Source of the DNA: Roseibium salinum
Lineage (GTDB): Bacteria; Pseudomonadota; Alphaproteobacteria; Rhizobiales; Stappiaceae
Direction: 5' to 3'
Assembly: GCF_026240905.1 (NCBI RefSeq)
Contig: NZ_JAPEVI010000003.1
Coordinates: forward strand, 2,294,001-2,358,000
Length of the DNA: 64,000 nucleotides
Positions 1 through 8,686 of the stretch are shown here, one piece after another. The position numbers and the translations under genes were made by a program. Numbering within the stretch: the stretch's first letter is position 1; each line of letters starts with the position of its first letter. Below the pieces are notes generated by a model that saw only the letters and a program-made list of their open reading frames with translations, had not been told where the DNA came from and ran no database searches.

Positions 1-51
1 CCGTTTCGCCAAAGATAGCCCTTTCGGCCGGTCGGACGATCCATTACCCCT

Positions 52-165
52 GGGGTACGGCCCCATGAAATTGAATGCGCCGGTCGATGCAGGTGCATCG
101 CTCAAGGCCCTTGACGCTGCCGCTCCAGCCGTGCCGGTGCGTTCAATTTCGTGGACCCGTATCCT
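52..165. repeat. Palindromic repeat, family A, copy 1 (short form)
   Basis: A 114-bp element with imperfect terminal inverted repeats of about 32 bp: the left end begins GGGGTACGGCCCCATGAAAT and the right end, read on the minus strand, begins AGGATACGGGTCCACGAAAT. It shares ends and core with copies at 43971 and 47629. The core holds the hairpin CGATGC-AGGT-GCATCG followed by a CTTGACGCTGCCGCTC block also present in the other copies. It encodes no protein and looks like a MITE-type element. It ends about 35 bp before the EamA gene and may lie in that gene's leader. Confidence 0.75.
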
Positions 166-200
166 GAACTGTCAGCACCGCGTTCCGCGGAAAGGTCTTC

Positions 201-1115
201 ATGCTTGCATTTGTCACACGTTTTGGCGGCCTGACTTACGGCAATGCCATTTTGATGCTCGGTCTCACCACTCTCTTCTGGGGCGGCAACACGGTGGCCG
301 GGCGCCTTGCCGTGGGCGAGGTGTCGCCCATGGTGGTGGTGTTCCTGCGTTGGGCGATCGTGGCGGGCATCATGGTGCCGATGGTCTGGCCGCGCATCCG
401 AACCGACTGGCCCCTCATGCGCCCGCAACTGCTGCGGATGGTGCTGATGGCCGCTTTCGGCTTCGTCGCCTTCAACTCGCTGTTCTATATCGCCGCGACA
501 CAGACCACGGCCGTCAATCTCGGCATCATTCAGGGTTCGATGCCGATCCTGGTGCTGATCGGATCGGTGTTCGCTTTCGGCACCAGGATCCGGCTGCTTC
601 AGGTCATGGGCATTCTCCTGACGCTGGTCGGAGTGACGCTGATTGCCGCCCAGGGAGACCTGCAGAAGCTGCTCGCGCTCGCGGTGAACCCGGGCGATGG
701 CGTGATGCTGATTGCCTGCGTACTCTATTCCGGTTATACGCTTGCCCTGCGCAACCGGCCGCAGGTCTCCGGCCTCGCCTTCTTTGCCACACTCGCGGGC
801 ATTTCCGCCATCGCCTCCCTTCCCGGGCTGTTTTTCGAAATGGCGACCGGCACGGCACAATGGCCGACGGCAAAGGGCTGGCTCGTGGTGCTCTATATCG
901 CGCTCTTCCCCTCCTTCCTGTCGCAGATCTTCTTCATGCGCGGGGTGGAACTGATCGGCCCGGCCCGGGCCGGCGTCTTCATCAATCTTGTGCCCATCTT
1001 TGCGGCAGGCCTGGCCGTTTCGATCCTCGGCGAGCCGTTCGAATGGCATCACGGCACGGCGCTTGCCCTCGTCATGATCGGTATCTGGCTGTCGGAGAGG
1101 AAGGCGGGCCGGTGA
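201..1115 (+). CDS. EamA-family (DMT superfamily) inner-membrane permease
   Basis: A 304-residue, strongly hydrophobic protein with about ten predicted membrane segments arranged as two EamA repeats (roughly residues 15-140 and 160-298). The first repeat has the typical FWGGNTVAGR motif after TM1, and the second ends in a glycine- and leucine-rich hairpin followed by a short basic tail. Length and layout fit drug/metabolite exporters of the RhaT/YdcZ-like group. The substrate cannot be read from sequence. The ATG at 201 is preceded by GGAAAGG at 189-195, a good ribosome site. The gene stands alone, just after repeat A copy 1. Confidence 0.9.
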   Translation: MLAFVTRFGGLTYGNAILMLGLTTLFWGGNTVAGRLAVGEVSPMVVVFLRWAIVAGIMVPMVWPRIRTDWPLMRPQLLRMVLMAAFGFVAFNSLFYIAATQTTAVNLGIIQGSMPILVLIGSVFAFGTRIRLLQVMGILLTLVGVTLIAAQGDLQKLLALAVNPGDGVMLIACVLYSGYTLALRNRPQVSGLAFFATLAGISAIASLPGLFFEMATGTAQWPTAKGWLVVLYIALFPSFLSQIFFMRGVELIGPARAGVFINLVPIFAAGLAVSILGEPFEWHHGTALALVMIGIWLSERKAGR

Positions 1116-1245
1116 TGTCCGGGGAACGGCGCGGCGCGCTGATCTTGACTTCGTGCCGCCGCTGACCTCAAGTCGGTTTCCATTGTCAGTTTCCAACGGA
1201 TCATTCCGGCTGTGCGATAACGGCCAAAATATTCTTTAGCCTTTG

Positions 1246-2775
1246 ATGGATCGCAACATGTGCCGATTTCAAAAGCTTCAGCGCCTGGTGCTGGCGATTG
1301 CGGTTGCCGGCCTGCTGACGGGCGCCCCGGCCGACGCGGGACTTCTTTCGCGCCTTGCACGCGAGGCCGGTGATGCCGCGGGCTCGGCGGGCAAACACGT
1401 GGATGGCGCGGCGGGACTTGTGGATGAAGGGGTGTCGCTCGCCCGGAAACTGCCGCACGCGGCAGAGGGCACCGGCGTGGCGCTCCTGCCGGGCGAAGGC
1501 AACGCGTGGCAGCTCGTGACGTCCGACGGCAAGAGCCTGCCCATCGCCTCGCTGGACGATATCGGCCAGGGGCTGGAGGATGCGGCCCACGCCACCCACC
1601 GGCCGCTGGCGGGCGACAAGACTCCCGCCAGGAGGCAAGGCGGTGGGAGTTTTCAGATAGCCATCAGGGAAACGGATTTCTTCAAACTGCGCGATCAGCT
1701 GCACGCGCTTCCGGCCAATGCCAGGCCGGTCATGATCCGTCCGAACGGCAGGTCCTATCCTCTCAAACCCGTCGGCTCCGGAGCCCGCTCGCGCCTTGCG
1801 GTCGAACTCGGGCCGGATGTGCTGATCAATCCGGCGAGCCGGCGGGCACTGGGCGGCAACATCAGGTTCCTGTCGCGCCCGGTCAACAGGTCGAACCTGA
1901 AGCTTGCCCGCTTCGACAGCGCAGCCGCTCAAGGGGCGGCGCCGGACGGTTTGATCGTCGACCTGAACGCCGACATCCTGGAATCAAGCCTGGCGAAATT
2001 CAAGAACCGGACGCTTGTGGTGTCCGGCCGGATTGTGCGCTCGCCCGAGACCGGTCAGGCGCAGCTTGTGGTGCGTGACGGCGGGACAATCCGCAACATC
2101 GATGTGGAGACGTTTCACGGCGCTGCCGAACGCCAGCGCGTCAACCTGATGATCGTGGAAAGCACCACGCCGGTTCAACCGGGCAAGAGCTGGTTCTCCA
2201 GGACGGCCATCGAAAGACGCCTTGCGGACGCGCAGGCCGCCATGACACAGGCGGATCTGATGGCGGCCTTGTCACCCCCGAACACCACCACCCTGATCCA
2301 CGCTGCCGACGAGCGCAATTACCGGCTGGTGACCGCAACAAGCCACGCCCCCAGGCAGACGGCGCCATCTGCGGCTGCCGACGATTACTCCGCCGCCGGC
2401 TGGTTGCTCGATGCAGGTATCCGGGCCGGTGTGCATTCGGTGAACAGCAATCACGAGGATCCGTACCACACGGAAGAGGTCGAGGGCCGCTGGATTCCCT
2501 GGATTTCCAACGTCTCGCTGATCGCGTTCACGGCCCTCGCCGCACTGGCAGTGTTCCTCAGCTGGTATCTGTGGCGATGGTGGAGCCGGCTGTGGAACAC
2601 GCTGTTCACGAAATCCGGCCAGAACGAACCGGGCTCTGTGGCCCTGCGCATCGTCAAGCTTCTGGCCTTCGTGCCGTTTGCCGCGGCAATGGCCGTCCCG
2701 GCGCTCCTGTGGATCGTTGTCGCTGACTGGGTAAGGATCCTGACATGGCCCTTGCGCAAGGCCTTCGGCAGATAG
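1246..2775 (+). CDS. Hypothetical membrane-anchored exported protein
   Basis: About 509 residues; I do not recognise the family. It begins with a signal-like hydrophobic stretch (LVLAIAVAGLLTGAPADAG, roughly residues 14-32). A long, presumably extracytoplasmic region with no recognisable enzyme motif follows. Two hydrophobic segments lie near the C-terminus (about residues 418-445 and 465-500), separated by a Trp- and Arg-rich stretch (YLWRWWSRLW). The start is uncertain: ATG 1246 and ATG 1258 (MCRFQK) are both possible and neither has a strong ribosome site. The neighbouring EamA and antiporter genes give no functional hint. Confidence 0.7.
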   Translation: MDRNMCRFQKLQRLVLAIAVAGLLTGAPADAGLLSRLAREAGDAAGSAGKHVDGAAGLVDEGVSLARKLPHAAEGTGVALLPGEGNAWQLVTSDGKSLPIASLDDIGQGLEDAAHATHRPLAGDKTPARRQGGGSFQIAIRETDFFKLRDQLHALPANARPVMIRPNGRSYPLKPVGSGARSRLAVELGPDVLINPASRRALGGNIRFLSRPVNRSNLKLARFDSAAAQGAAPDGLIVDLNADILESSLAKFKNRTLVVSGRIVRSPETGQAQLVVRDGGTIRNIDVETFHGAAERQRVNLMIVESTTPVQPGKSWFSRTAIERRLADAQAAMTQADLMAALSPPNTTTLIHAADERNYRLVTATSHAPRQTAPSAAADDYSAAGWLLDAGIRAGVHSVNSNHEDPYHTEEVEGRWIPWISNVSLIAFTALAALAVFLSWYLWRWWSRLWNTLFTKSGQNEPGSVALRIVKLLAFVPFAAAMAVPALLWIVVADWVRILTWPLRKAFGR

Positions 2776-3066
2776 TTCCAACGCGCGGCGGGCCGCAGCT
2801 GACAGGCAGGAATGCCGAGGCCTTCATGTTTTGTGAGGAATAAACTGATATCCCTCGGCTTTCCGGTCCCGGGTCTGCGCCCGACTGCGTCCGGAGCCAC
2901 CGGGGCGCGACTTACCGCCGCCTGAGCCCGAAACGCCGTCCGCGGGCAGGGCTTCCTTGTGGAGAGCCGAGGCTTGCCGGTTCACCTCCGGCCGATCCGG
3001 AGGCAGAAGGCTGGTCCCGTCGGACGAACATTTGAAATTGCCGCAATCGCGGAGCACAGTGCTTTT

Positions 3067-5931
3067 ATGGAAACACCATTGATAACAGGCGCTTTTGCGC
3101 TGTTGCTGATTACGATATCGCTGTTGCAACCGCTCGCGCGCAGGCTCGGCATCGCCCCCAGCGTTCTGCTGGCCATGGTGGGCACAATGATCGGCATTCT
3201 GGCAACCTATCTGCTCTACACGCCGCGAACCGACGTCTTCAACACCATCGCCAACGTCTTCGTCAATCCGCCGCTGGATTCGGAGATGATCCTGTACATC
3301 TTCCTGCCGATCCTGCTGTTCCAGACCGCCCTGACGCTCGAAATCCGGCGGATCTTCGAGGATCTCGCACCCATCCTGCTCATGGCGGTGGTCGCGGTCT
3401 TCGTGGCGACGGCCTTTATCGGCTTCGCGCTTTCGCCGCTTTCGGGAATGTCGCTGGTCGTCTGTCTTCTGCTGGGCGCGATCGTGGCAACTACGGACCC
3501 GGTCGCGGTCGTTGCCATTTTCAGGGACATCGGCGCGCCAGCCCGGCTGGGACGGATCGTTGAAGGGGAAAGCCTGCTGAACGACGCCGCGGCGATCGTT
3601 CTGTTCGTGATCCTGCTGGATATTCTCACCGGCGAGCAGTCGCTGACCGCGGGCCAGGGCGCGCTTGCGTTCCTCCGCTCCTTTGCGGGCGGCGTCATCG
3701 TCGGCACCTTGCTGGCACGCCTGGCCGTCAGCCTGTTGCCGGTGATGCGCGACCTGCCGCTTGCCCAGGTCACACTCAGCCTTGCCCTGCCCTATGCCAC
3801 ATATGTGCTCAGCGATCAGTTTGCAGACGTCTCGGCCGTGGTCGCCGTGGTGTGCGCGGGAACCGTCTTCAATCTTTACGGCCCCGCCCGCATCCAGCCC
3901 GAAAGCTGGCAGTTCCTGCATTCGGTCTGGGAGCAGATATCCTTCTGGGCCGCGTCCCTCATCTTTCTACTGTCGGCAATCCTCATTCCGAGGTTCGTCG
4001 AAGGCTTCACGCCGATCGACATCGTGCTGCTGCTCGTCGTCATCCTCGCGGCGCTGGCGGCCAGGGCCGTGGTGATTTTCGGGCTATTGCCGTTCCTGAC
4101 CACCTTCGGCGTTGGCCAGGAGGTCAATGACCGCTTCAAGATCGTGATGCTGTGGGGTGGCATGCGCGGCGCCGTCACCCTGACGCTGGCGCTCAGCGTG
4201 TCGGAACACGGTCTCCTGTCCGACGAGATTTCAGGGTTCATCACCAAGCTGGCAACCGGCTTCGTCCTGTTCACGCTGCTGGTTTACGGCACCAGCCTGA
4301 AACCGCTGATACGGTTTCTCGGCCTGGACCGCCTGAACACCCGCGACGAGGCCCTCAGATCGCAGTTTCTCGCCCTGGCCCTGTCGGATGTCCGCCAGGA
4401 AGTCGAGACGGCCGCCAGGGACTATCACATCAGCCCGCGGGTCACGGCCCAGGTGCTGAAGGACTACGAGGAAAGGGCGGCCGGCGCCGCGGCGGAAACC
4501 AACAAGCTTGAGGAACTGAAGGACTGGGACCGTGTCCGCATCGGCCTGATCGCCCTCGCCGACCGGGAGCAGCAGCTGGTTCTGGAGCATTTCCACGAAA
4601 AGACGATCTCGGGCCGATCCGTCTCCCGTTTTCTCACGCTCACGGGCCGCACCGGGGACCTGACCCGCAGCGAAGGCCGCTCGGGCTACAACAAGGCGGT
4701 GCGCCAGCCGCTGAAATTCGGGCTAGGCTTCCGCATCGCGCAAATGCTGCAACGGCGGCTGCGGATCGCCCTCCCGCTTGCGATCCGGCTTGCCGACCGT
4801 TTCGAGTTCCTGCTCGTCTACCGGATCCTGGCCGACGAGCTGATCGACTTCAACAACCTGCGTATCCGGCCGCTTCTCGGCGATCGCGTCGCGGACATCC
4901 TCCAGGACACGCTCAGCATCCGCCAGGACGAAACCATTCAGGCGATCGACGCCCTGCGGCTTCAGTATCCCGACTACGCCGATGCGCTGGAAACCCAGTT
5001 TCTGCGCAAGACCGGCGTTCGGCTGGAGGAAACCGCCTTTGACGATGCCAAGCACAAGATGCTGATCGGCACGGAACTCCATCGGGATCTGTTGCGCGAC
5101 GTGGAACGGACACGCAAGGCCTGCCACACGCGCCCGAAACTCGACCTGGGTCTCAAGACGCGCGAACTCGTCAGCGCGCATCCGCTGTTCGCGGACCTGC
5201 CGCGCAAGCAGCAGAAAGCCATCCGCCGGATGATGCGGCCGCAATTCGCAACCCCCGGCGAGTGCCTGATCCGCAGGGGCGACCGGGGCGATGCGGCATA
5301 TTTCATCGCCTCCGGTGCCGTGGAAGTGCGCGCGCGCACACATGATATCCGCCTTGGCCGCGGCGACGTCTTTGGCGAAATCGCGCTGATGACCGGCGGG
5401 CGCCGCAGCGCGGATGTGTATGCGCTCGGCTATTGCCACCTCTTGAGCCTCAGGGCGCAGGACTTCCGGGCCCTGATGGACCAGCATCAGGACTTGCGCG
5501 ACCACGTGGCAGCGCTCGCGCAGAACCGGCAGCTGATGAACGCCGATCAGGACAGCTTCGACATGGAAGATCCGGTCGTGTCTGTGTTTGGCCCGCGCGC
5601 TGATGACATCTCCGGACATTCAGCCAAACATATCGCGGAGACCGGCGACCGGGAGGACAGCAAGGCCGAGAGCCACTATCCCGAGGCAGAGAGCCCGGCC
5701 GACGCTGCGGGGGATGCCGATCCAGGCGTTGGAGAGACAGGACTAGACACCGATTCGGCAGAGGCCGAAGAAGAAGCGGCCGCAACGGCCGAAGACGGTA
5801 AGCCGGCCGAGAGCTCGGACGAACCTGAAGGGACAGAGGCAGAAGGGGCAGAGCCTGAAGAAGCCTCCCCGGACGCAGAAGAAATTGACGAGCCAGGTCC
5901 CAAAACAAGCGAGGAGACCGCATCGGGCTGA
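3067..5931 (+). CDS. Na+/H+ antiporter (CPA1/NhaP type) with C-terminal cyclic-nucleotide-binding domain
   Basis: A 954-residue protein. Residues 1-420 form a CPA1 sodium/proton exchanger with about 12 membrane segments. The exchange site is in GAIVATTDPVAVVAIF (near 138) and GESLLNDAAAIVLF (near 167), which carries the Asn-Asp pair. A long cytoplasmic region follows, then a cyclic-nucleotide-binding domain (about 705-815) whose phosphate-binding cassette reads GDVFGEIALMTGGRRSA. The last 125 residues are a low-complexity Glu/Ala tail. The fold order matches exchangers such as SOS1 and sperm NHE. I start at ATG 3067 (METPLITG) because the upstream in-frame extension from 2959 is not membrane-like. 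Gating by cAMP or cGMP is an inference from the domain. Confidence 0.88.
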   Translation: METPLITGAFALLLITISLLQPLARRLGIAPSVLLAMVGTMIGILATYLLYTPRTDVFNTIANVFVNPPLDSEMILYIFLPILLFQTALTLEIRRIFEDLAPILLMAVVAVFVATAFIGFALSPLSGMSLVVCLLLGAIVATTDPVAVVAIFRDIGAPARLGRIVEGESLLNDAAAIVLFVILLDILTGEQSLTAGQGALAFLRSFAGGVIVGTLLARLAVSLLPVMRDLPLAQVTLSLALPYATYVLSDQFADVSAVVAVVCAGTVFNLYGPARIQPESWQFLHSVWEQISFWAASLIFLLSAILIPRFVEGFTPIDIVLLLVVILAALAARAVVIFGLLPFLTTFGVGQEVNDRFKIVMLWGGMRGAVTLTLALSVSEHGLLSDEISGFITKLATGFVLFTLLVYGTSLKPLIRFLGLDRLNTRDEALRSQFLALALSDVRQEVETAARDYHISPRVTAQVLKDYEERAAGAAAETNKLEELKDWDRVRIGLIALADREQQLVLEHFHEKTISGRSVSRFLTLTGRTGDLTRSEGRSGYNKAVRQPLKFGLGFRIAQMLQRRLRIALPLAIRLADRFEFLLVYRILADELIDFNNLRIRPLLGDRVADILQDTLSIRQDETIQAIDALRLQYPDYADALETQFLRKTGVRLEETAFDDAKHKMLIGTELHRDLLRDVERTRKACHTRPKLDLGLKTRELVSAHPLFADLPRKQQKAIRRMMRPQFATPGECLIRRGDRGDAAYFIASGAVEVRARTHDIRLGRGDVFGEIALMTGGRRSADVYALGYCHLLSLRAQDFRALMDQHQDLRDHVAALAQNRQLMNADQDSFDMEDPVVSVFGPRADDISGHSAKHIAETGDREDSKAESHYPEAESPADAAGDADPGVGETGLDTDSAEAEEEAAATAEDGKPAESSDEPEGTEAEGAEPEEASPDAEEIDEPGPKTSEETASG

Positions 5932-5936
5932 TGCGG
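5918..5936. terminator. Hairpin between convergent antiporter and mscS genes
   Basis: CCGCATC-GGGCT-GATGCGG forms a 7-bp stem that can extend with mismatches into flanking GAGG/CCTC. It overlaps the antiporter stop codon and lies in the 33-bp gap before the oppositely read mscS gene. There is no long T tract, so termination is only likely. Confidence 0.35.
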
Positions 5937-5964
5937 CCTCCCTCGTCGGCATGGTTATTCCGGT

Positions 5965-6771
5965 CTATCCGGCTTTCTGGATTTCCACCGCATGCGGATA
6001 GGGAATGGAAATTCCGCCCGCGTCGAAAGCTTCCTTGATCGTCTTGAGCATGTGGCATTTCAGCTCGAAATAGTCGGCGGCATTGCACCACAGCCGGACG
6101 CCCAGATCCACTGAACTGTCCCCGAGATTGATCACGCGGACCCATGGCTCCGGGTCCTTGTGTACGCGCTCGTCCGCATTTGCGGCATCCAGGACGATCT
6201 GCATGGCCTTGTCGGCGTCGTCGCCGTAATCGATGCCGAAGGTGAGATCGAGGCGCCGCGTGGCATGGGTCGAATAGTTCGTCACGATCGACCCCCAGGC
6301 CTTGCCGTTCGGCATGATGATCTGGACGTTATCCGGTGTCGCGAGTTCGGTCGTGAATATGTTGAGTTCCTTCACGGTGCCTGCCGTGCCGCCGATATCG
6401 ACATACTGGCCGACCCGGTAGGGCCGGAAGACGACCAGCATGACACCGGCTGCAATATCTCCCAATGTGCCCTGCAGGGCCAGGCCGATGGCCAGAGTAG
6501 CTGCACCGAGGATGGCGACCAGACTGGTGGCCTGGATGCCGAACAGCTGCAGGACGGCGATGACCGTGATCAGCAACACGACCCACCGCACGATAGAGGC
6601 GGCAAAGCCGCCGATCGTTTGGTCTATGCGCGGGTGAGCGACGATCCGCTTTCTGGCCAGTTCCGAAAGGAAGGCGGCCAAAAACCAGCCGATCATCAGG
6701 ACGATGACGGCCTTGATAGCGTTGATCACCAGGGGCGTGTAGACACTGGCCTGGTCCATTGCACCTTCCAT
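5965..6771 (-). CDS. mscS: Small-conductance mechanosensitive channel, MscS family
   Basis: A 268-residue protein of standard MscS length. Three hydrophobic segments lie at about residues 12-36, 58-80 and 84-112. The third is the Ala/Gly-rich pore helix (AILGAATLAIGLALQGTLGD). The beta domain follows, with RPYRVGQYVDIGG and IIMPNGKAWGSIVTNYS, then the alpha/beta C-terminal domain. These are the hallmarks of MscS pore proteins, which open on membrane tension to release solutes in hypo-osmotic shock. The ATG at 6771 has GAGGAGG 7 bases upstream. It is convergent with the Na+/H+ antiporter; both concern ion and osmotic balance, but no shared control is visible. Confidence 0.92.
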   Translation of the reverse strand: MEGAMDQASVYTPLVINAIKAVIVLMIGWFLAAFLSELARKRIVAHPRIDQTIGGFAASIVRWVVLLITVIAVLQLFGIQATSLVAILGAATLAIGLALQGTLGDIAAGVMLVVFRPYRVGQYVDIGGTAGTVKELNIFTTELATPDNVQIIMPNGKAWGSIVTNYSTHATRRLDLTFGIDYGDDADKAMQIVLDAANADERVHKDPEPWVRVINLGDSSVDLGVRLWCNAADYFELKCHMLKTIKEAFDAGGISIPYPHAVEIQKAG

Positions 6772-6946
6772 CTGAAACCCTCCTCGGAAGATAGATCCTT
6801 CAATATCGGGAGTTGTAGCAGTGTAAATTTGACCTGACCAGCAAAGCCGCGTGTCGAACAGGTCTGCCCCGCAACCCCGCGCTCCAGGCCGCGCCCCTTG
6901 CGCGCCCGGAACGGTCGCCCCCCAGTCATTCCGGTTTTCAGGCTTG

Positions 6947-7813
6947 TCAGTCCGCTTTCACCGGCCCCATGTCGCAGGGTGCCTCGCTGTCGTCTGGCAC
7001 GAAGAAATCCGGGGCCAGAGCGAGGCTCGGGTCGACCCGGTACCGGTCGAAATCGGTGACGCCGCGGCTCGCCAGGAACGTGTCGTCGATTACGAACCGG
7101 CCGGTGAAGTCCCTTGCCGGCGAGGTGAAGATCTCATAGGCGGCATCCGCAAGGATGTCCGGCGTGCGGCTCTGCTGCATCATCTTGTCGCCGCCGATGA
7201 TGTTCTTGATCGCCGCCGTCGCAATGGTCGTGCGCGGCCAAAGCGCGTTCACGGCGATGCCCTTGGATCGCAATTCGCCGGCGAGGCCGAGAACCGCAAG
7301 GCTCATGCCGTATTTGGCGATGGAATAGGGCGTGAACGGCGCGAACCACTTCTCCTGCATGTCAAGCGGCGGCGACAGCATGAGGATGTGCGGATTGTCC
7401 GCCTTTGCCAGATGCCCGATCGCATGTTTGCAACAGGCCAGGGTGCCGCGCGTGTTGACCTGGTGCATCAGATCGAAGCGTTTCATGTCCGTCTGCTGAA
7501 GCGGCGTCAGCTGAATGGCGCTGGCGTTGTTCACCAGGATATCCAGCCCGCCGAAATGCGCAGCCGTCTTGTCGATGGCTTCCCGGACGGCGTCCTCGTC
7601 GCGCACGTCCAGAAGGACCGGCAGCGCCTTGCCGCCCGCCGCCTCGATCTCCTCGGCGGCGGTGTAGATGGTGCCTTCCAGCTTGGGATGCGGCTCGGCC
7701 GTCTTGGCGGCCACGGCGATATTTGCGCCATCCCTTGCCGCCCGCAGGGCAATGGACTTGCCGATGCCGCGCGAGGCGCCGGTGATGAACAGGGTCTTGC
7801 CCTTCAGGGACAT
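6947..7813 (-). CDS. SDR-family oxidoreductase, HSDL2-like
   Basis: A 288-residue short-chain dehydrogenase. TGASRGIG (residues 11-18) is the dinucleotide-binding motif, NNAS (95-98) the structural motif, and Tyr163-x3-Lys167 in TPYSIAKYG the catalytic pair. The sequence and the C-terminal extension ending in an acidic tail resemble the hydroxysteroid-dehydrogenase-like 2 group, often linked to fatty-acid metabolism. A strong GGAGGAGAAG precedes ATG 7813; the longer reading from 7894 lacks this. It is the last gene of a leftward set after the acyl-CoA dehydrogenase and crotonase, so a role in oxidising an acyl-CoA-derived intermediate is plausible but inferred. Confidence 0.88.
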   Translation of the reverse strand: MSLKGKTLFITGASRGIGKSIALRAARDGANIAVAAKTAEPHPKLEGTIYTAAEEIEAAGGKALPVLLDVRDEDAVREAIDKTAAHFGGLDILVNNASAIQLTPLQQTDMKRFDLMHQVNTRGTLACCKHAIGHLAKADNPHILMLSPPLDMQEKWFAPFTPYSIAKYGMSLAVLGLAGELRSKGIAVNALWPRTTIATAAIKNIIGGDKMMQQSRTPDILADAAYEIFTSPARDFTGRFVIDDTFLASRGVTDFDRYRVDPSLALAPDFFVPDDSEAPCDMGPVKAD

Positions 7814-7942
7814 GTTGCTTCTCCTCCAGAGGTCCGCCCGGCGGGCGTGTGTTTCCATGGGGCGTGCGTTGCCTTCAATCGGCTCGTCTTCCACTGTCGG
7901 GAGGTCGTTGCTCCCGGCAGCGGCAAACCGTCCAACGCGCTG

Positions 7943-8686
7943 CTACGTCTTCTTCTTCGTCATGAAGGCCTGAAAGGCCGCGATGGTTTCCGGCGAGGTC
8001 AGCCGTGTGGCGAATATGCGGATTTCCTCCTCGACCCGTTCGGACAGCTTGCCGGTGTCACCGCGCAGCAGCTTTCGCGACAGGGCCATGGCTTCGGGCG
8101 GCTTTGCGGCGATTTCCTTTGCGCATTCGAGGCCCGCAGCATCGACATCGCCTTCGACCACCTCGTTGACGAGACCCGCCTCGGCCGCCTTTTGCGCCGA
8201 AAACGCATTGCCGAGGCAGAGCAGTTCGAAGGCGCGGGCATGGCCCATGAGTTGCGGGCCGAGCAGGCTCGAGCCGGCTTCCGGCACCAGGCCGAGGTCC
8301 ACGAAGGGTGAACGGAATAGGGAACGCGGGCTGGCGAATACCATGTCGCAGTGCATCAGCAGTGTCGTGCCGACGCCGATCGCGAGGCCGTCGACGGCGG
8401 CGACAAGCGGCTTTTCATTGCGCACCAGAGCGCGCAGGAAGCGCACCACCGGCATGTCATCCATCCCGGACTTGCCCGCATACTGCAGGAAATCGCCGAT
8501 ATCGTTGCCTGCGGTGAAGACTTCCGGCAAGCCGCAGATCAGATGGCAGCGTATGCCGTCGTCGGTGTTGCCGGTTTCGAGCGCTTCGGCAAGGTCGCTG
8601 TACATGGCGCCGGTCAGGGCGTTCTTCTTCTCCGGCCGGTCCAGACGCAGGATCTGGACGCCGTCGTCCTTGGATTTCAGGATCAT
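7943..8686 (-). CDS. Enoyl-CoA hydratase/isomerase (crotonase superfamily)
   Basis: A 247-residue crotonase-fold protein. FTAGNDIGDF (58-66) and DGLAIGVGTTLLMHCD (99-114) form the CoA-binding and oxyanion-hole regions. The usual first catalytic Glu of hydratases appears to be replaced in GVGTTLL, while a Glu is present at LVPEAGSS (near 136), as in isomerase-like members. The precise reaction (hydration or double-bond isomerisation) is therefore open. Its ATG overlaps the stop of the upstream acyl-CoA dehydrogenase (TAATG), so the two are translationally coupled and probably act on the same acyl-CoA chain. Confidence 0.88.
   Translation of the reverse strand: MILKSKDDGVQILRLDRPEKKNALTGAMYSDLAEALETGNTDDGIRCHLICGLPEVFTAGNDIGDFLQYAGKSGMDDMPVVRFLRALVRNEKPLVAAVDGLAIGVGTTLLMHCDMVFASPRSLFRSPFVDLGLVPEAGSSLLGPQLMGHARAFELLCLGNAFSAQKAAEAGLVNEVVEGDVDAAGLECAKEIAAKPPEAMALSRKLLRGDTGKLSERVEEEIRIFATRLTSPETIAAFQAFMTKKKT

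Noticed and set aside
102..1196. 364-codon minus-strand frame
   Set aside because: It is antisense to the EamA permease and has no hydrophobic or domain pattern of its own.
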